Positions 7,178 through 14,983 of a stretch of DNA of 17,606 nucleotides are shown one piece after another. The position numbers were made by a program, and so were the translations under genes. Each line of letters starts with the position of its first letter. The stretch's first letter is position 1. The notes beneath the pieces are model-generated. The model saw nothing but the letters and a program-made list of their open reading frames with translations, did not search any database and was not told where the DNA came from. The stretch covers positions 1 to 17,606 of the forward strand of contig JBELIU010000031.1 in NCBI GenBank assembly GCA_042090735.1. Reading direction: 5' to 3'. This stretch comes from Novosphingopyxis sp042090735. GTDB lineage: Bacteria; Pseudomonadota; Alphaproteobacteria; Sphingomonadales; Sphingomonadaceae.

Positions 7178-7918
7178 ATGATCAAGCCGCCCATCGCCCT
7201 CGCCTCGCTCACCCTCGCGCTCGCGGCATGTTCCGGCGGTGACAATGCCGGCACCGGCGCACCGAGCGGGGACCCCGTGGCATCGGTAAGCGCTCCTGCC
7301 GGCAGCAGCTGGACCGAGACCGTTGCCAAAACGCAGGATGGCGGCTTCGTGATGGGCAACCCCAACGCTCCGATCAAACTGGTCGAATATGGATCGCGCA
7401 CCTGCCCCACCTGCGCGCGGTTCGACAGCGAGGGTATGGAGCCACTGAAGAAGAACTTCATCTCCACCGGCAAGGTCAGCTACGAATTCCGCGATTATCC
7501 GGTACACGGCGCGCTCGATCTGGCACCCAGCCTGCTTGGCACCTGCGTGGAGCCCTCAGCCTTCTTCCCGATGCTGGACCAGATGATGGCGAACCAGCAG
7601 ACCTTCCTCGACAAGACCGGCGATCTGCCGCAGCAGCAGCTGCAGGCGGTGGAGAGTCAGCCGGGCAAGGTCGCCACCATCATCGCCAAGGGCCTCGGCT
7701 ATCTCGATTTCGTCAAGGCGCGCGGCCTGTCCGAGCCGCAGGCCATCGCCTGCCTGCAGGACGAGGCGCGGATCAAGGCGCTGTCCGACAGCGCGGAAAA
7801 GGCCAATAACGAGTTTCAGGTGAGCGGCACGCCCACCTTCATCCTCAACGGCAACAAGATCGATGCGAACAGCTATCAGGGCGTAAGCGAAGCGCTGATG
7901 GCTGCCGGCGCCCGCTGA
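7178..7918 (+). CDS. DsbA-family thioredoxin-fold lipoprotein (CPTC)
   Basis: This 246-residue predicted lipoprotein has a short signal ending in the lipobox L-A-A-C18, then a Gly/Ala/Ser linker. Its active site is C76-P-T-C79 (RTCPTCARFD), the cis-proline loop is VSGTP219TF, and the extra cysteines are C123 and C192. Just ahead of the fold it shares the pattern GGFVMGNPNAP with GGYAMGDPDAP of the preceding protein, so the two probably arose by tandem duplication and then diverged. A Shine-Dalgarno AGGA lies about seven bases before the ATG. The gap to the previous gene is 45 bases and to smc 58 bases, all on one strand. It likely works as an envelope disulfide enzyme, but direction of electron flow and partners cannot be read from sequence. 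Confidence 0.87.
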   Translation: MIKPPIALASLTLALAACSGGDNAGTGAPSGDPVASVSAPAGSSWTETVAKTQDGGFVMGNPNAPIKLVEYGSRTCPTCARFDSEGMEPLKKNFISTGKVSYEFRDYPVHGALDLAPSLLGTCVEPSAFFPMLDQMMANQQTFLDKTGDLPQQQLQAVESQPGKVATIIAKGLGYLDFVKARGLSEPQAIACLQDEARIKALSDSAEKANNEFQVSGTPTFILNGNKIDANSYQGVSEALMAAGAR

Positions 7919-7976
7919 GGCGGTGAAGCCGCTTGGCGGGGGCAAGCTTCGATAGGGTCTGCGGGGGTGTGCCTCC

Positions 7977-10900
7977 GTGCGCCTGAAGAAGCTGCGCCTG
8001 GCGGGCTTCAAAAGCTTCGTCGAACCGGCTGAACTGCGCATCGAGCCGGGACTGACCGGCGTCGTCGGCCCGAATGGCTGCGGCAAATCCAACCTGCTCG
8101 AGGCGATTCGCTGGGTGATGGGCGAAAACAGCCCGAAATCCATGCGCGGCGGGGGCATGGAAGATGTGATCTTCGCGGGCACCGCCACCCGCCCCCCGCG
8201 CCAGTTCGCCGAAGTCTCGCTGCTTGCCGAAGCCGGGGAGGACACTGCCGGACCGATCTCCCCCGACGGTGGTGAGATAGAGGTCGTGCGCCGGATCGAG
8301 CGCGGAGCAGGCTCCGCCTATCGCGCCAATGGCCGCGATGTGCGCGCGAAGGACGTGGCGCTGCTGTTTGCCGATGCCGCCACCGGCGCGCACAGCCCCG
8401 CGCTCGTCAGCCAAGGCCGCATCGCCGCGGTGATCGCCGCCAAGCCTGCCGAGCGGCGCATGATGCTGGAGGAAGCGGCAGGCATCGCGGGCCTCCACGC
8501 GCGCCGCAAGGATGCCGAGCAGAAGCTGCGCGGCGCGGAAACCAACCTTCAGCGCGTCGACACCTTGCTTGGCGATATGGACGCGCGCGCCGCGACTTTG
8601 CGGCGGCAGGCCAAGGCCGCCATGCGCTACAAGGCGCTCTCGGCGGAAATCCAGCAGGCCGAGGCGATGCTGATCCATGTCCGCTGGCGCGATGCCCGCC
8701 GCGCGGCGGAGGCGGCACGGGCGGAGGCCGATGCGGCCGAAACCACGGCAAGACAGGCAGCAAAGCGACGCGAGCGATTGCAGATCGACCGCCATGGTGC
8801 AGCCAAGGCGCTCGACAGCGCGCGCGAGCGGCAGGTGCGCGCCCGCGAGGAAGCGGCGCGGATCGATTCGCGCCTCGCCTCGCTCCGCGCCGAACGCGCG
8901 CAACTGGGTGCGCGGATCGAAGACCTTCGCCGCCAGAGTGAACAGATTGAGGAAGACCTGACCGAAGAAGACCGCCGCGGGCGAGACGCGGTGGAGCGGC
9001 TGGAGTGCCTGCGCGCCAGCGTGGCAGAGGTCGGCGAGGAACTCACCAAGCTCGAGGACGAACGCCCCGCCCTCGAACGCGAACTGGACGCGGCCGACCG
9101 CGCCGCGCGCGAGAATGAGTTGGCCCTTGCCAAAGCGCGTGCCGAACTTGCCCGGATCGACGCGGACCGGCAGGTTGCCAACGCTGCGCGCACCGCGGCT
9201 GAGCGGCGGCTGGCGGAGATCGATGCGGACCGCCAGCGCACGCAAAGTGCCTTGGCCGACTTACCCGACATTGCGGCGTTGAAGCAGGCGCTGGCCGAGG
9301 CAGAAACGCTGATCGCCGCTCATAAAAAAGCGGCGGCAGACGCGGATGCGCAATGGGACGCCGCACGCGAGGAGCGCGAGACCGCCCGTCTGGCGGCAGA
9401 CGACATAGCGCAGAGCCTCTCGGCCGCGCGATCGCGCATGGCCGGCTTGCGCGCAGAGGCCAGGGCGATCGAACAGGCGCTCGCTTCGCACAAAGGTGGC
9501 GGCAAGCGGGCGGTCGACGCGGTGCGGGCCGAGCCGGGTTACGAAACCGCTCTGGCAGCGGCGCTGGGGGACGATCTCCATGCTGCGCTGGACGCCGGCG
9601 CGGCGCGATACTGGGCAGGCGCCACCGTTCCCGCCGATGGCGGGCCTGATGGCGCGCAGCGGCTCTCCGATCATGTCGATGCGCCGGCTGCGCTGAGTGC
9701 GCGCTTATCCCAGATCTGGGTCGCGGACGAAGACGATGGCCAGCCGCTTGCGCTGGGCCAGCGGCTGGTGACGCGCACCGGTCGCCTGCGCCGCTGGGAC
9801 GGTTTTATCGCCGCCGTTCCCGCAGCGGGCGATCTGGCCGAGCAGTTGGTGCGACGTAACCGCCTCAGCGAACTGAAGACGCTGGTCGAGGCGCAGCACG
9901 CCGAAATCGCCGATCTGGAATCGCGCGAAGCACAGATCGCAGGCCAGCGCGGACAGATCGACGACGTAATCGCCGTTACTCGCCAGCGGGTGCGCGCGGC
10001 CGAGGAGGCGGAACGCGAAGCCAAGCGCGAGCGGGACCGGGCGGAAGGCCGTATCGAACGCAGCGAGGGCCTCAGCGCCGATCTCGAGGCGCGGCTCGCC
10101 ATCAATTCGGAGCGCCGCGACGAGGCAGAGGAGCAACTCGCCGAAACGACGGCGGCGCTCACGCAACTGCCCGATGACGCAGCGCTTCGCCAGCGCACAA
10201 GCGAGCTGGAACGATCGGGTGATGCCATGCGCGATCTGCTGCGCACGCGGCAGGCGGGGCTCTCCGCGCTCGACCAGTCGATCGCCGCGACGCGCGAGCG
10301 CCGCGCCGGGTTGCAGGCCGATATCCGCTCGCATGAGGGGCGCAAGAGCGATGCGGCGGAACGCCAGTCGGCGCTCGCCAAGCGGCGGGAGGACACGGCC
10401 CGCCAGCTCGAATCGATCGCCGACAGACCCGATCAGCTGGACGAGGAGATTGCGGGTCTCGAACGGGAAGCCGCCGCGGCGACGCAAGCGCTGGCGCTGC
10501 ATGAAACCGAATTTACGCAGGCCGATACGACGCTGCGCGCATTGGAGGCCGAGCTTAGCGAAGCGGAAGAAGCACTGTCCGGTGCCCGCGAAGAGCGGGC
10601 CGGCGCGGCGGCGCGGTCGGAAAATCAGGAACTGCGCCGCGCAGAGATGGTCCGCATCGCGTCCGAGCGCTTTCAGTGCGCCCCACAGGCGCTGCCGCAA
10701 GCCCATGATTTCGACCCGTCCGAAGAACGCGATGCGTCTAAGGTGTCCGCCGTCCTCGAAAAGCTGCAGGCATCGCGCGAGCGGATCGGGGCCGTCAACC
10801 TCGTGGCTGACTCCGAGTTGGAGGAGATCACAGCGGAAATCGGCACCAGCCGCGCCGAGGCGGAGGAACTCTCCCAGGCGATCGCGCGGCTGCGCGGGTC

Positions 10901-11411
10901 GATCGGCAGCCTGAACCGCGAGGGCCGCCAGCGTCTGCTTGCCGCGTTCGAGGCGGTGAACGGGCATTTCCAGCGGCTTTTTACCACCCTGTTCGAAGGC
11001 GGCGCGGCGCATCTGGAACTGATCGAGAGCGACGACCCGCTGGAGGCGGGACTGGAGATCATGGCGCAGCCGCCGGGCAAAAAGCTGGCCGCACTCACCC
11101 TGCTTTCGGGCGGCGAACAGGCGCTTACAGCCGTGGCGCTGATCTTCGGCCTCTTCCTGACCAATCCTGCCCCCATCTGCGTGCTGGATGAAGTCGATGC
11201 GCCGCTGGACGATGCGAATATCGAGCGATTCTGTGATCTTCTGGAAAGAATGACCAAAGAAACCGAAACGCGCTATTTAATCGTCACCCATAATGCAGTG
11301 ACGATGAGCCGGATGGATCGTTTATTCGGCGTTACCATGATGGAACATGGCGTGAGCAGGCTGGTCTCCGTCGATCTGAATGCCGCCGAAGAATTGCTCG
11401 CCGCGGAGTAA
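7977..11411 (+). CDS. smc: Chromosome segregation protein SMC
   Basis: This 1144-residue SMC ATPase, the core of the ScpAB-SMC condensin, organises and helps segregate the chromosome. The N-terminal ATPase half has Walker A G31-PNGCGK-S38. A long coiled coil rich in Glu/Arg/Ala follows from about 165 to 500, the hinge spans about 508-612, and a second coiled coil runs to about 970. The C-terminal head has the signature LSGGEQ (1043-1048) and Walker B ICVLDEVDAP (1067-1076, catalytic E1072), with the D-loop PLDD. The start is GTG; it places MRLKKLRLAGFKSFVEP exactly where SMC proteins begin. The hinge is short and less glycine-rich than in Bacillus SMC. Partner genes scpA and scpB are not in the window. 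The frame is intact throughout. Confidence 0.96.
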   Translation: MRLKKLRLAGFKSFVEPAELRIEPGLTGVVGPNGCGKSNLLEAIRWVMGENSPKSMRGGGMEDVIFAGTATRPPRQFAEVSLLAEAGEDTAGPISPDGGEIEVVRRIERGAGSAYRANGRDVRAKDVALLFADAATGAHSPALVSQGRIAAVIAAKPAERRMMLEEAAGIAGLHARRKDAEQKLRGAETNLQRVDTLLGDMDARAATLRRQAKAAMRYKALSAEIQQAEAMLIHVRWRDARRAAEAARAEADAAETTARQAAKRRERLQIDRHGAAKALDSARERQVRAREEAARIDSRLASLRAERAQLGARIEDLRRQSEQIEEDLTEEDRRGRDAVERLECLRASVAEVGEELTKLEDERPALERELDAADRAARENELALAKARAELARIDADRQVANAARTAAERRLAEIDADRQRTQSALADLPDIAALKQALAEAETLIAAHKKAAADADAQWDAAREERETARLAADDIAQSLSAARSRMAGLRAEARAIEQALASHKGGGKRAVDAVRAEPGYETALAAALGDDLHAALDAGAARYWAGATVPADGGPDGAQRLSDHVDAPAALSARLSQIWVADEDDGQPLALGQRLVTRTGRLRRWDGFIAAVPAAGDLAEQLVRRNRLSELKTLVEAQHAEIADLESREAQIAGQRGQIDDVIAVTRQRVRAAEEAEREAKRERDRAEGRIERSEGLSADLEARLAINSERRDEAEEQLAETTAALTQLPDDAALRQRTSELERSGDAMRDLLRTRQAGLSALDQSIAATRERRAGLQADIRSHEGRKSDAAERQSALAKRREDTARQLESIADRPDQLDEEIAGLEREAAAATQALALHETEFTQADTTLRALEAELSEAEEALSGAREERAGAAARSENQELRRAEMVRIASERFQCAPQALPQAHDFDPSEERDASKVSAVLEKLQASRERIGAVNLVADSELEEITAEIGTSRAEAEELSQAIARLRGSIGSLNREGRQRLLAAFEAVNGHFQRLFTTLFEGGAAHLELIESDDPLEAGLEIMAQPPGKKLAALTLLSGGEQALTAVALIFGLFLTNPAPICVLDEVDAPLDDANIERFCDLLERMTKETETRYLIVTHNAVTMSRMDRLFGVTMMEHGVSRLVSVDLNAAEELLAAE

Positions 11412-11426
11412 GATTGTTACTCCGAT

Positions 11427-11462
11427 TTGCAATTTTGCATGGGAGGTGCTATATAACCCTCA
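11427..11462 (+). promoter_or_regulatory. Candidate sigma70-type promoter, possibly giving a leaderless transcript
   Basis: In a short AT-rich island after smc, TTGCAA (11427-11432) and TATATA (11450-11455) are separated by 17 bases, each matching four of six consensus positions; TATAAC at 11452-11457 is an alternative -10. The predicted start would fall at about 11462, the A of the ATG of the small ORF, implying a leaderless mRNA. A GGGAGG at 11441-11446 is 15 bases from that ATG, too far for an ideal ribosome site. The assignment rests on pattern only. Confidence 0.4.
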
Positions 11463-11641
11463 TGCAACAACTAGATCAGACAGACTTTTACATTTTCACC
11501 GACGCCGAAGCAGACGCCTTGAAGGGTGGCTTGGTGAACGACATGAAATCCCCCAGCCCGATCGTACCGAGCGGATGCGGCGCCATGATGCGCGTTGCAG
11601 AGCAGGACGATGTGGTGTTCCTGGAAAAAGCGCTTCCCTGA
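11462..11641 (+). CDS. Hypothetical 59-residue protein between smc and ubiA
   Basis: I do not recognise this protein. It is 59 residues, acidic in its first half (QLDQTDFYIFTDAEADALKGG) and with a single cysteine, C39, in PSGCGAMMRV. It has no signal peptide or membrane helix. A Gly-Gly pair at 22-23 after an acidic, Leu-containing stretch superficially resembles the double-glycine leaders of peptide precursors, but no peptidase, transporter or maturation gene is nearby, so I do not propose that function. The first codons are AT-rich (CAA, CTA, ACA, TTT, ATT) while later codons are ordinary high-GC usage. It starts 50 bases after smc on the same strand and ends 21 bases before the convergent ubiA end. 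Reality as a gene is supported by the promoter-like sequence and tidy fit between neighbours, but is not proven. Confidence 0.55.
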   Translation: MQQLDQTDFYIFTDAEADALKGGLVNDMKSPSPIVPSGCGAMMRVAEQDDVVFLEKALP

Positions 11642-11662
11642 TTGCGCCGCCGTCTGACGGGT

Positions 11663-12601
11663 TCAGGCGGTTCCCACCACGAAGCAGGCAAGGGCCATCA
11701 GTAGCCCTGCGATCCTGTTCGACCGAAATTTGGCCAATGCGTCCGGTCCGTCATCCGGGCGGAGCGTTGCCACTTGCCACGCAAGATGCGCGGCGACGGG
11801 CAGCAAGGTCAGATAGGCGAACGGATCCGGGAAGCACTGACTGAAAGCCATGAGCCACAGCGCGATCGTCGCCAGATAACAGCTGGCCACGCCGAAGCGC
11901 ACATTCTTGCCCAAACGCAATGCGCTCGACCGGATCCCGACGAGGGCATCGTCCTCACGGTCCTGCAGTGCGTAAATGGTGTCGTAACCGATCACCCAGA
12001 AGATGCATCCGGCATAGAGCAGGATTGCGCCCAACGGCAGCGTGCCCGTCCAGGCCGCCCATCCAACCAGCGCGCCCCAGGAAAAGACCAAGCCGAGCCA
12101 AGCCTGCGGCCACCAAGTGATGCGCTTCATGAACGGGTAGGCCGCAACCAGTGCAAGGCTACCGAGCGCCACAAGCCGCGCGGTCCAGTTGAGTTGTAGC
12201 CAGGTGATCAGCCCGATCAGGCACAGCAACCCAAGCCAAACCCATGCAGCCTTTCGCGAAACCGCGCCGCTTGCGAGCGGGCGTGAGGCCGTGCGCGCCA
12301 CCTGTCGGTCCAGATCGCGATCGACGATGTCGTTGTAGACGCAGCCCGCGCCGCGCATCGCGATAGCGCCGAGCAGCAACCACAGCAGCAGATCCCATCG
12401 CACCGCCGCGCCGCCGGCGAGCGCGAGCCCGAAGGCGCACGGCCAGAACAGCAGCCACCAGCCGATCGGCCGATCGAAGCGTGCCAACAACGCAAACGGC
12501 CTGGCCGCCGGGGGCAGCAACCCGGTGAGGCCGCGATGCTCGCTATCGGGAACACTGGAACCGGTGTCAGCGCCGCGGCTCGATCTGTTATCGCTCATCA
12601 T
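11663..12601 (-). CDS. ubiA: 4-hydroxybenzoate polyprenyltransferase UbiA
   Basis: UbiA attaches the polyprenyl tail to 4-hydroxybenzoate in ubiquinone synthesis and is an integral inner-membrane enzyme. The protein is 312 residues (311 from the second ATG at 12598). Both Asp-rich substrate motifs are intact: N90-D91-IVDRDLD followed by VARTASRPLASG, and the second one, D207-TIYALQD-REDD218. About eight to nine hydrophobic segments are visible, and a hydrophilic tail of about 25 residues precedes the first one. Two adjacent ATG codons begin the frame; on the minus strand GTAGGGGCAGGGA lies just upstream and could serve either. It is divergent from rsmE across a 126-base gap that holds a palindromic repeat, and convergent with the small ORF. 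Membership in the ubiquinone branch rather than another UbiA family member is supported by the high match to both motifs. Confidence 0.94.
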   Translation of the reverse strand: MMSDNRSSRGADTGSSVPDSEHRGLTGLLPPAARPFALLARFDRPIGWWLLFWPCAFGLALAGGAAVRWDLLLWLLLGAIAMRGAGCVYNDIVDRDLDRQVARTASRPLASGAVSRKAAWVWLGLLCLIGLITWLQLNWTARLVALGSLALVAAYPFMKRITWWPQAWLGLVFSWGALVGWAAWTGTLPLGAILLYAGCIFWVIGYDTIYALQDREDDALVGIRSSALRLGKNVRFGVASCYLATIALWLMAFSQCFPDPFAYLTLLPVAAHLAWQVATLRPDDGPDALAKFRSNRIAGLLMALACFVVGTA

Positions 12602-12615
12602 TCCCTGCCCCTACA

Positions 12616-12703
12616 CCGTTCGGCCCAAGCTTGTCGAAGGCCTGTTCTTTTGTCAGAACTGGTCGAAATAAAAGCTGCCCTTCGACCAACTCAGGTCGAC
12701 CGG
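12616..12703. repeat. REP-like palindromic intergenic repeat (two inverted 25-base arms)
   Basis: The ubiA-rsmE gap contains two imperfect inverted copies of a 25-base unit: 12616-12640 and 12679-12703, with 38 bases between them. Reverse-complementing the first arm and aligning it with the second gives 19 of 25 identities, including an uninterrupted CCTTCGAC. Inside, GTTCT (12644-12648) and AGAAC (12655-12659) form a smaller hairpin. The unit closely resembles the CTTCGACAAGCTCAGG family of short repeats that I remember as scattered between genes in sphingomonad genomes. It can fold as a long stem and may affect mRNA ends or be a target of a REP-associated transposase; neither is shown here. 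Confidence 0.7.
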
Positions 12704-12727
12704 GTCTCAACGGATAGCCTGGATTTC

Positions 12728-13474
12728 ATGCCCGCAACACCCGCCTGGCCGCCGCGTTCCGCCCCGCGCCTGTTCATCGATCAGCCGTTGAACGAAGGAG
12801 CCGACGTAGCTTTGGACGGACCGGCAGCGCATTATCTCCTCAAAGTCATGCGTCTGGGCGAAGGCGCTCCGCTGACCTTGTTCGACGACAAGAGCGGTGA
12901 TTATGCCGCCACCGTGGTCCACGCTGGGAAGCGCGACCTGACCGTCCGCGCGGAAAATCGAATCCGCCCGCGCGAGGATGTGCCGGACCTGTGGATTTGC
13001 GCCGCACCGATCAAGCGTCAGCGCTTCGACTGGGTGGCAGAAAAGGTCAGCGAGCTTGGCGTGCGGCGGTTCCTGCCCGTGGCAACCTCGCGTGCGGTGG
13101 TCGATAAGGTGAAGGACGATCGGCTGCGCGCCCACATGATCGAGGCGGCCGAGCAGTGCGAGCGCAACGCGCTGCCGGAGCTTGGCGAGCTCACCCCCCT
13201 TGCCGCACTGCTGGCCGATTGGCCGGCCGATCGGCACCTGTTCTTTTGCGATGAGCGCGGCGGCGGATCGTTCCGCTCGGCGCTGAGGGAGCATGATGGG
13301 CCCGCAGCGATTCTGATCGGCCCGGAAGGCGGCTTCACCGATGAAGAAAACGCAGCGATCCGCGCTTGCCCGCAGGCGGTGCCGGTTTCGTTAGGCCCCC
13401 GCATCCTGCGCGCCGACACGGCGGCAGTGGCCGCGGTAAGTCTTTGGATGGCGGGCCGGGGGGACTGGAGATGA
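12728..13474 (+). CDS. rsmE: 16S rRNA m3U1498 methyltransferase RsmE
   Basis: RsmE uses S-adenosylmethionine to methylate N3 of U1498 in 16S rRNA. The protein is 248 residues, normal for the family, with an N-terminal PUA-like RNA-binding part (RLFIDQPL and HYLLKVMRLGEG) and a C-terminal SPOUT knot. The knot motifs are visible: EQCERN (142-147), IGPEGGFTDEE (197-207) and LGPRILRADTA (222-232). The frame is open upstream to 12536, but that part runs through the repeat and into the divergent ubiA gene; the ATG at 12728 puts MPATP just ahead of the conserved RLFI and is the likely start. No strong Shine-Dalgarno is seen. gshA follows on the same strand after 111 bases, a pairing common in alphaproteobacteria. 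Confidence 0.94.
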   Translation: MPATPAWPPRSAPRLFIDQPLNEGADVALDGPAAHYLLKVMRLGEGAPLTLFDDKSGDYAATVVHAGKRDLTVRAENRIRPREDVPDLWICAAPIKRQRFDWVAEKVSELGVRRFLPVATSRAVVDKVKDDRLRAHMIEAAEQCERNALPELGELTPLAALLADWPADRHLFFCDERGGGSFRSALREHDGPAAILIGPEGGFTDEENAAIRACPQAVPVSLGPRILRADTAAVAAVSLWMAGRGDWR

Positions 13475-13585
13475 AGCCCAACCCTCCCCGCCCACGGGAT
13501 GGGCAGGATTAGATCGTCTCAATCCGGTCCCGTTTTGCCACCCAACCCCTTTCCATAGCGGCCACGGCTTCCTACAGCAGCGCGC

Positions 13586-14974
13586 ATGAGCACGCGGTCC
13601 AACTCGACAAGCAACGATCCGGTCATCGAAAGCCGGGACGACCTTTTGGCGCCCATGATCGGCGGCGAAAAGCCGAAGGACCGCTGGCGTATCGGCACGG
13701 AGCATGAAAAGTTCGTCTTCTCGCGCGAAACGCATGCCGCCCCGAGCTACGCCGAAGAAGGCGGCATCCGCGATCTTCTGCTGGCGCTGGAACCGTTCGG
13801 CTGGTCTCCCGTCGAAGAGCTCGGCCCGGCCGGCAACATGAACGTCATCGCCATGAGCGGTGAGGACGGCACCGTCAGCCTGGAGCCTGCTGGGCAGCTG
13901 GAGCTTTCCGGAGCGCCACTCGATAATTTGCACCAGACCTGCGCGGAAGCGGGGCGGCACCTCACCCAGGTGAAGAAGATCGGGGCCGAGACGGGCAAGG
14001 GATTCCTGGGCCTCGGCATGTGGCCGGACAAGGCGCGCAGCGATCTGCCGATCATGCCCAAGGGGCGCTACAAGATCATGATGGACCACATGCCGCGCGT
14101 CGGCACGCTGGGCCTTGATATGATGCTGCGCACCTGCACCATCCAGGTAAACCTCGATTACGCTTCGGAAGCGGACATGGTGCAGAAATTCCGCACCGGA
14201 CTCGCGCTCCAACCGCTCGCTACCGCGCTGTTCGCCAATTCGCCGTTCACCAAAGGTAAGCCGAACGGTTATCTCAGCTATCGAAGCCACATCTGGTCGG
14301 ACACCGATCCGCACCGCACCGGCATGCTGCCCTTCGTGTTCGAGGACGGCTTCGGCTATGATCGCTATGTCGAGTATATGCTCGACGTGCCGATGTACTT
14401 CGTTTTTCGCGAAGGGCGCTATATCGACGCGGCGGGCCTCAGCTTCCGCGATTTTCTGGACGGCAAGCTCTCCGTGCTGCCGGGCGAGCGGCCGACGCAG
14501 AGCGATTGGGTGGACCATCTTTCCACCGCCTTCCCCGAGGTGCGCCTCAAAAGTTTCCTGGAAATGCGCGGCGCGGATGGCGGGCCTTGGAACCGCATCT
14601 GCGCGCTTCCCGCGCTGTGGGTCGGCTTGCTCTACGATCAGACCGCGCTCGATGCGGCATGGAATCTGGTCAAGGACTGGACGATCGACGAACGGCAGGA
14701 ATTGCGCGATGCCGTACCTAAGCACGCTCTGAAAGCGCCGATCCCCGGTGGCGGGACGCTGCGCGATCTGGCGCGCGAGGTGCTGGCGATCGCAGCGCAG
14801 GGCCTCACCGCCCGCGCGCGCCTCAATTCCAGTGGTGACAATGAGTCCGGTTTTCTCGATCCGCTCCACGAAGTGGTTGCCAGCGGAAAAACCCATGCCG
14901 AGCGCATGCTCGATCATTATCACGGCCGGTGGAACGGCGATGTCACCCATGTCTATGATGAGGAAAGCTTCTAG
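13586..14974 (+). CDS. gshA: Glutamate-cysteine ligase, plant/alphaproteobacterial type
   Basis: This enzyme joins glutamate and cysteine using ATP, the first and limiting step of glutathione synthesis in the cytoplasm. The 462-residue sequence belongs to the class shared by plants and alphaproteobacteria rather than to the E. coli type. Characteristic stretches are RIGTEHEKFVF (35-45), SLEPAGQLELSGAP (98-111), MPKGRYKIM (157-165) and TCTIQVNLDYASEADM (183-198). All lie in the expected order and no truncation is seen. The start ATG is placed 14 residues ahead of the first conserved region; a Shine-Dalgarno is not obvious. It follows rsmE and ends nine bases from the convergent membrane methyltransferase gene. 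Plant homologues are redox-regulated by disulfides; whether this one is cannot be told. Confidence 0.94.
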   Translation: MSTRSNSTSNDPVIESRDDLLAPMIGGEKPKDRWRIGTEHEKFVFSRETHAAPSYAEEGGIRDLLLALEPFGWSPVEELGPAGNMNVIAMSGEDGTVSLEPAGQLELSGAPLDNLHQTCAEAGRHLTQVKKIGAETGKGFLGLGMWPDKARSDLPIMPKGRYKIMMDHMPRVGTLGLDMMLRTCTIQVNLDYASEADMVQKFRTGLALQPLATALFANSPFTKGKPNGYLSYRSHIWSDTDPHRTGMLPFVFEDGFGYDRYVEYMLDVPMYFVFREGRYIDAAGLSFRDFLDGKLSVLPGERPTQSDWVDHLSTAFPEVRLKSFLEMRGADGGPWNRICALPALWVGLLYDQTALDAAWNLVKDWTIDERQELRDAVPKHALKAPIPGGGTLRDLAREVLAIAAQGLTARARLNSSGDNESGFLDPLHEVVASGKTHAERMLDHYHGRWNGDVTHVYDEESF

Positions 14975-14983
14975 GGCGCGCCG

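Noticed and set aside
7845..9245. 466-residue open frame antisense to the third Dsb gene and smc
   Set aside because: It is a mirror of the coiled-coil coding sequence with no recognisable domain, crossing the boundary of two real genes.
11484..11530. Double-glycine leader of a secreted peptide in the 59-residue ORF
   Set aside because: The GG is present, but there is no peptidase-containing ABC transporter, maturase or immunity gene nearby, and the rest does not look like a core peptide.
13490..13504. Small hairpin after rsmE (GCCCA-CGGGA-TGGGC), considered as a terminator
   Set aside because: The stem is only five base pairs and no T-run follows; it is too weak to call.
13391..14950. 519-residue open frame antisense to rsmE/gshA
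   Set aside because: It is a long non-stop frame caused by high GC content opposite a clearly conserved gshA; its sequence matches no family and it runs through two real genes.
14976..14983. GGCGCGCC between gshA and the membrane methyltransferase gene
   Set aside because: It is an eight-base GC palindrome in a high-GC gap, with nothing to mark it as functional.
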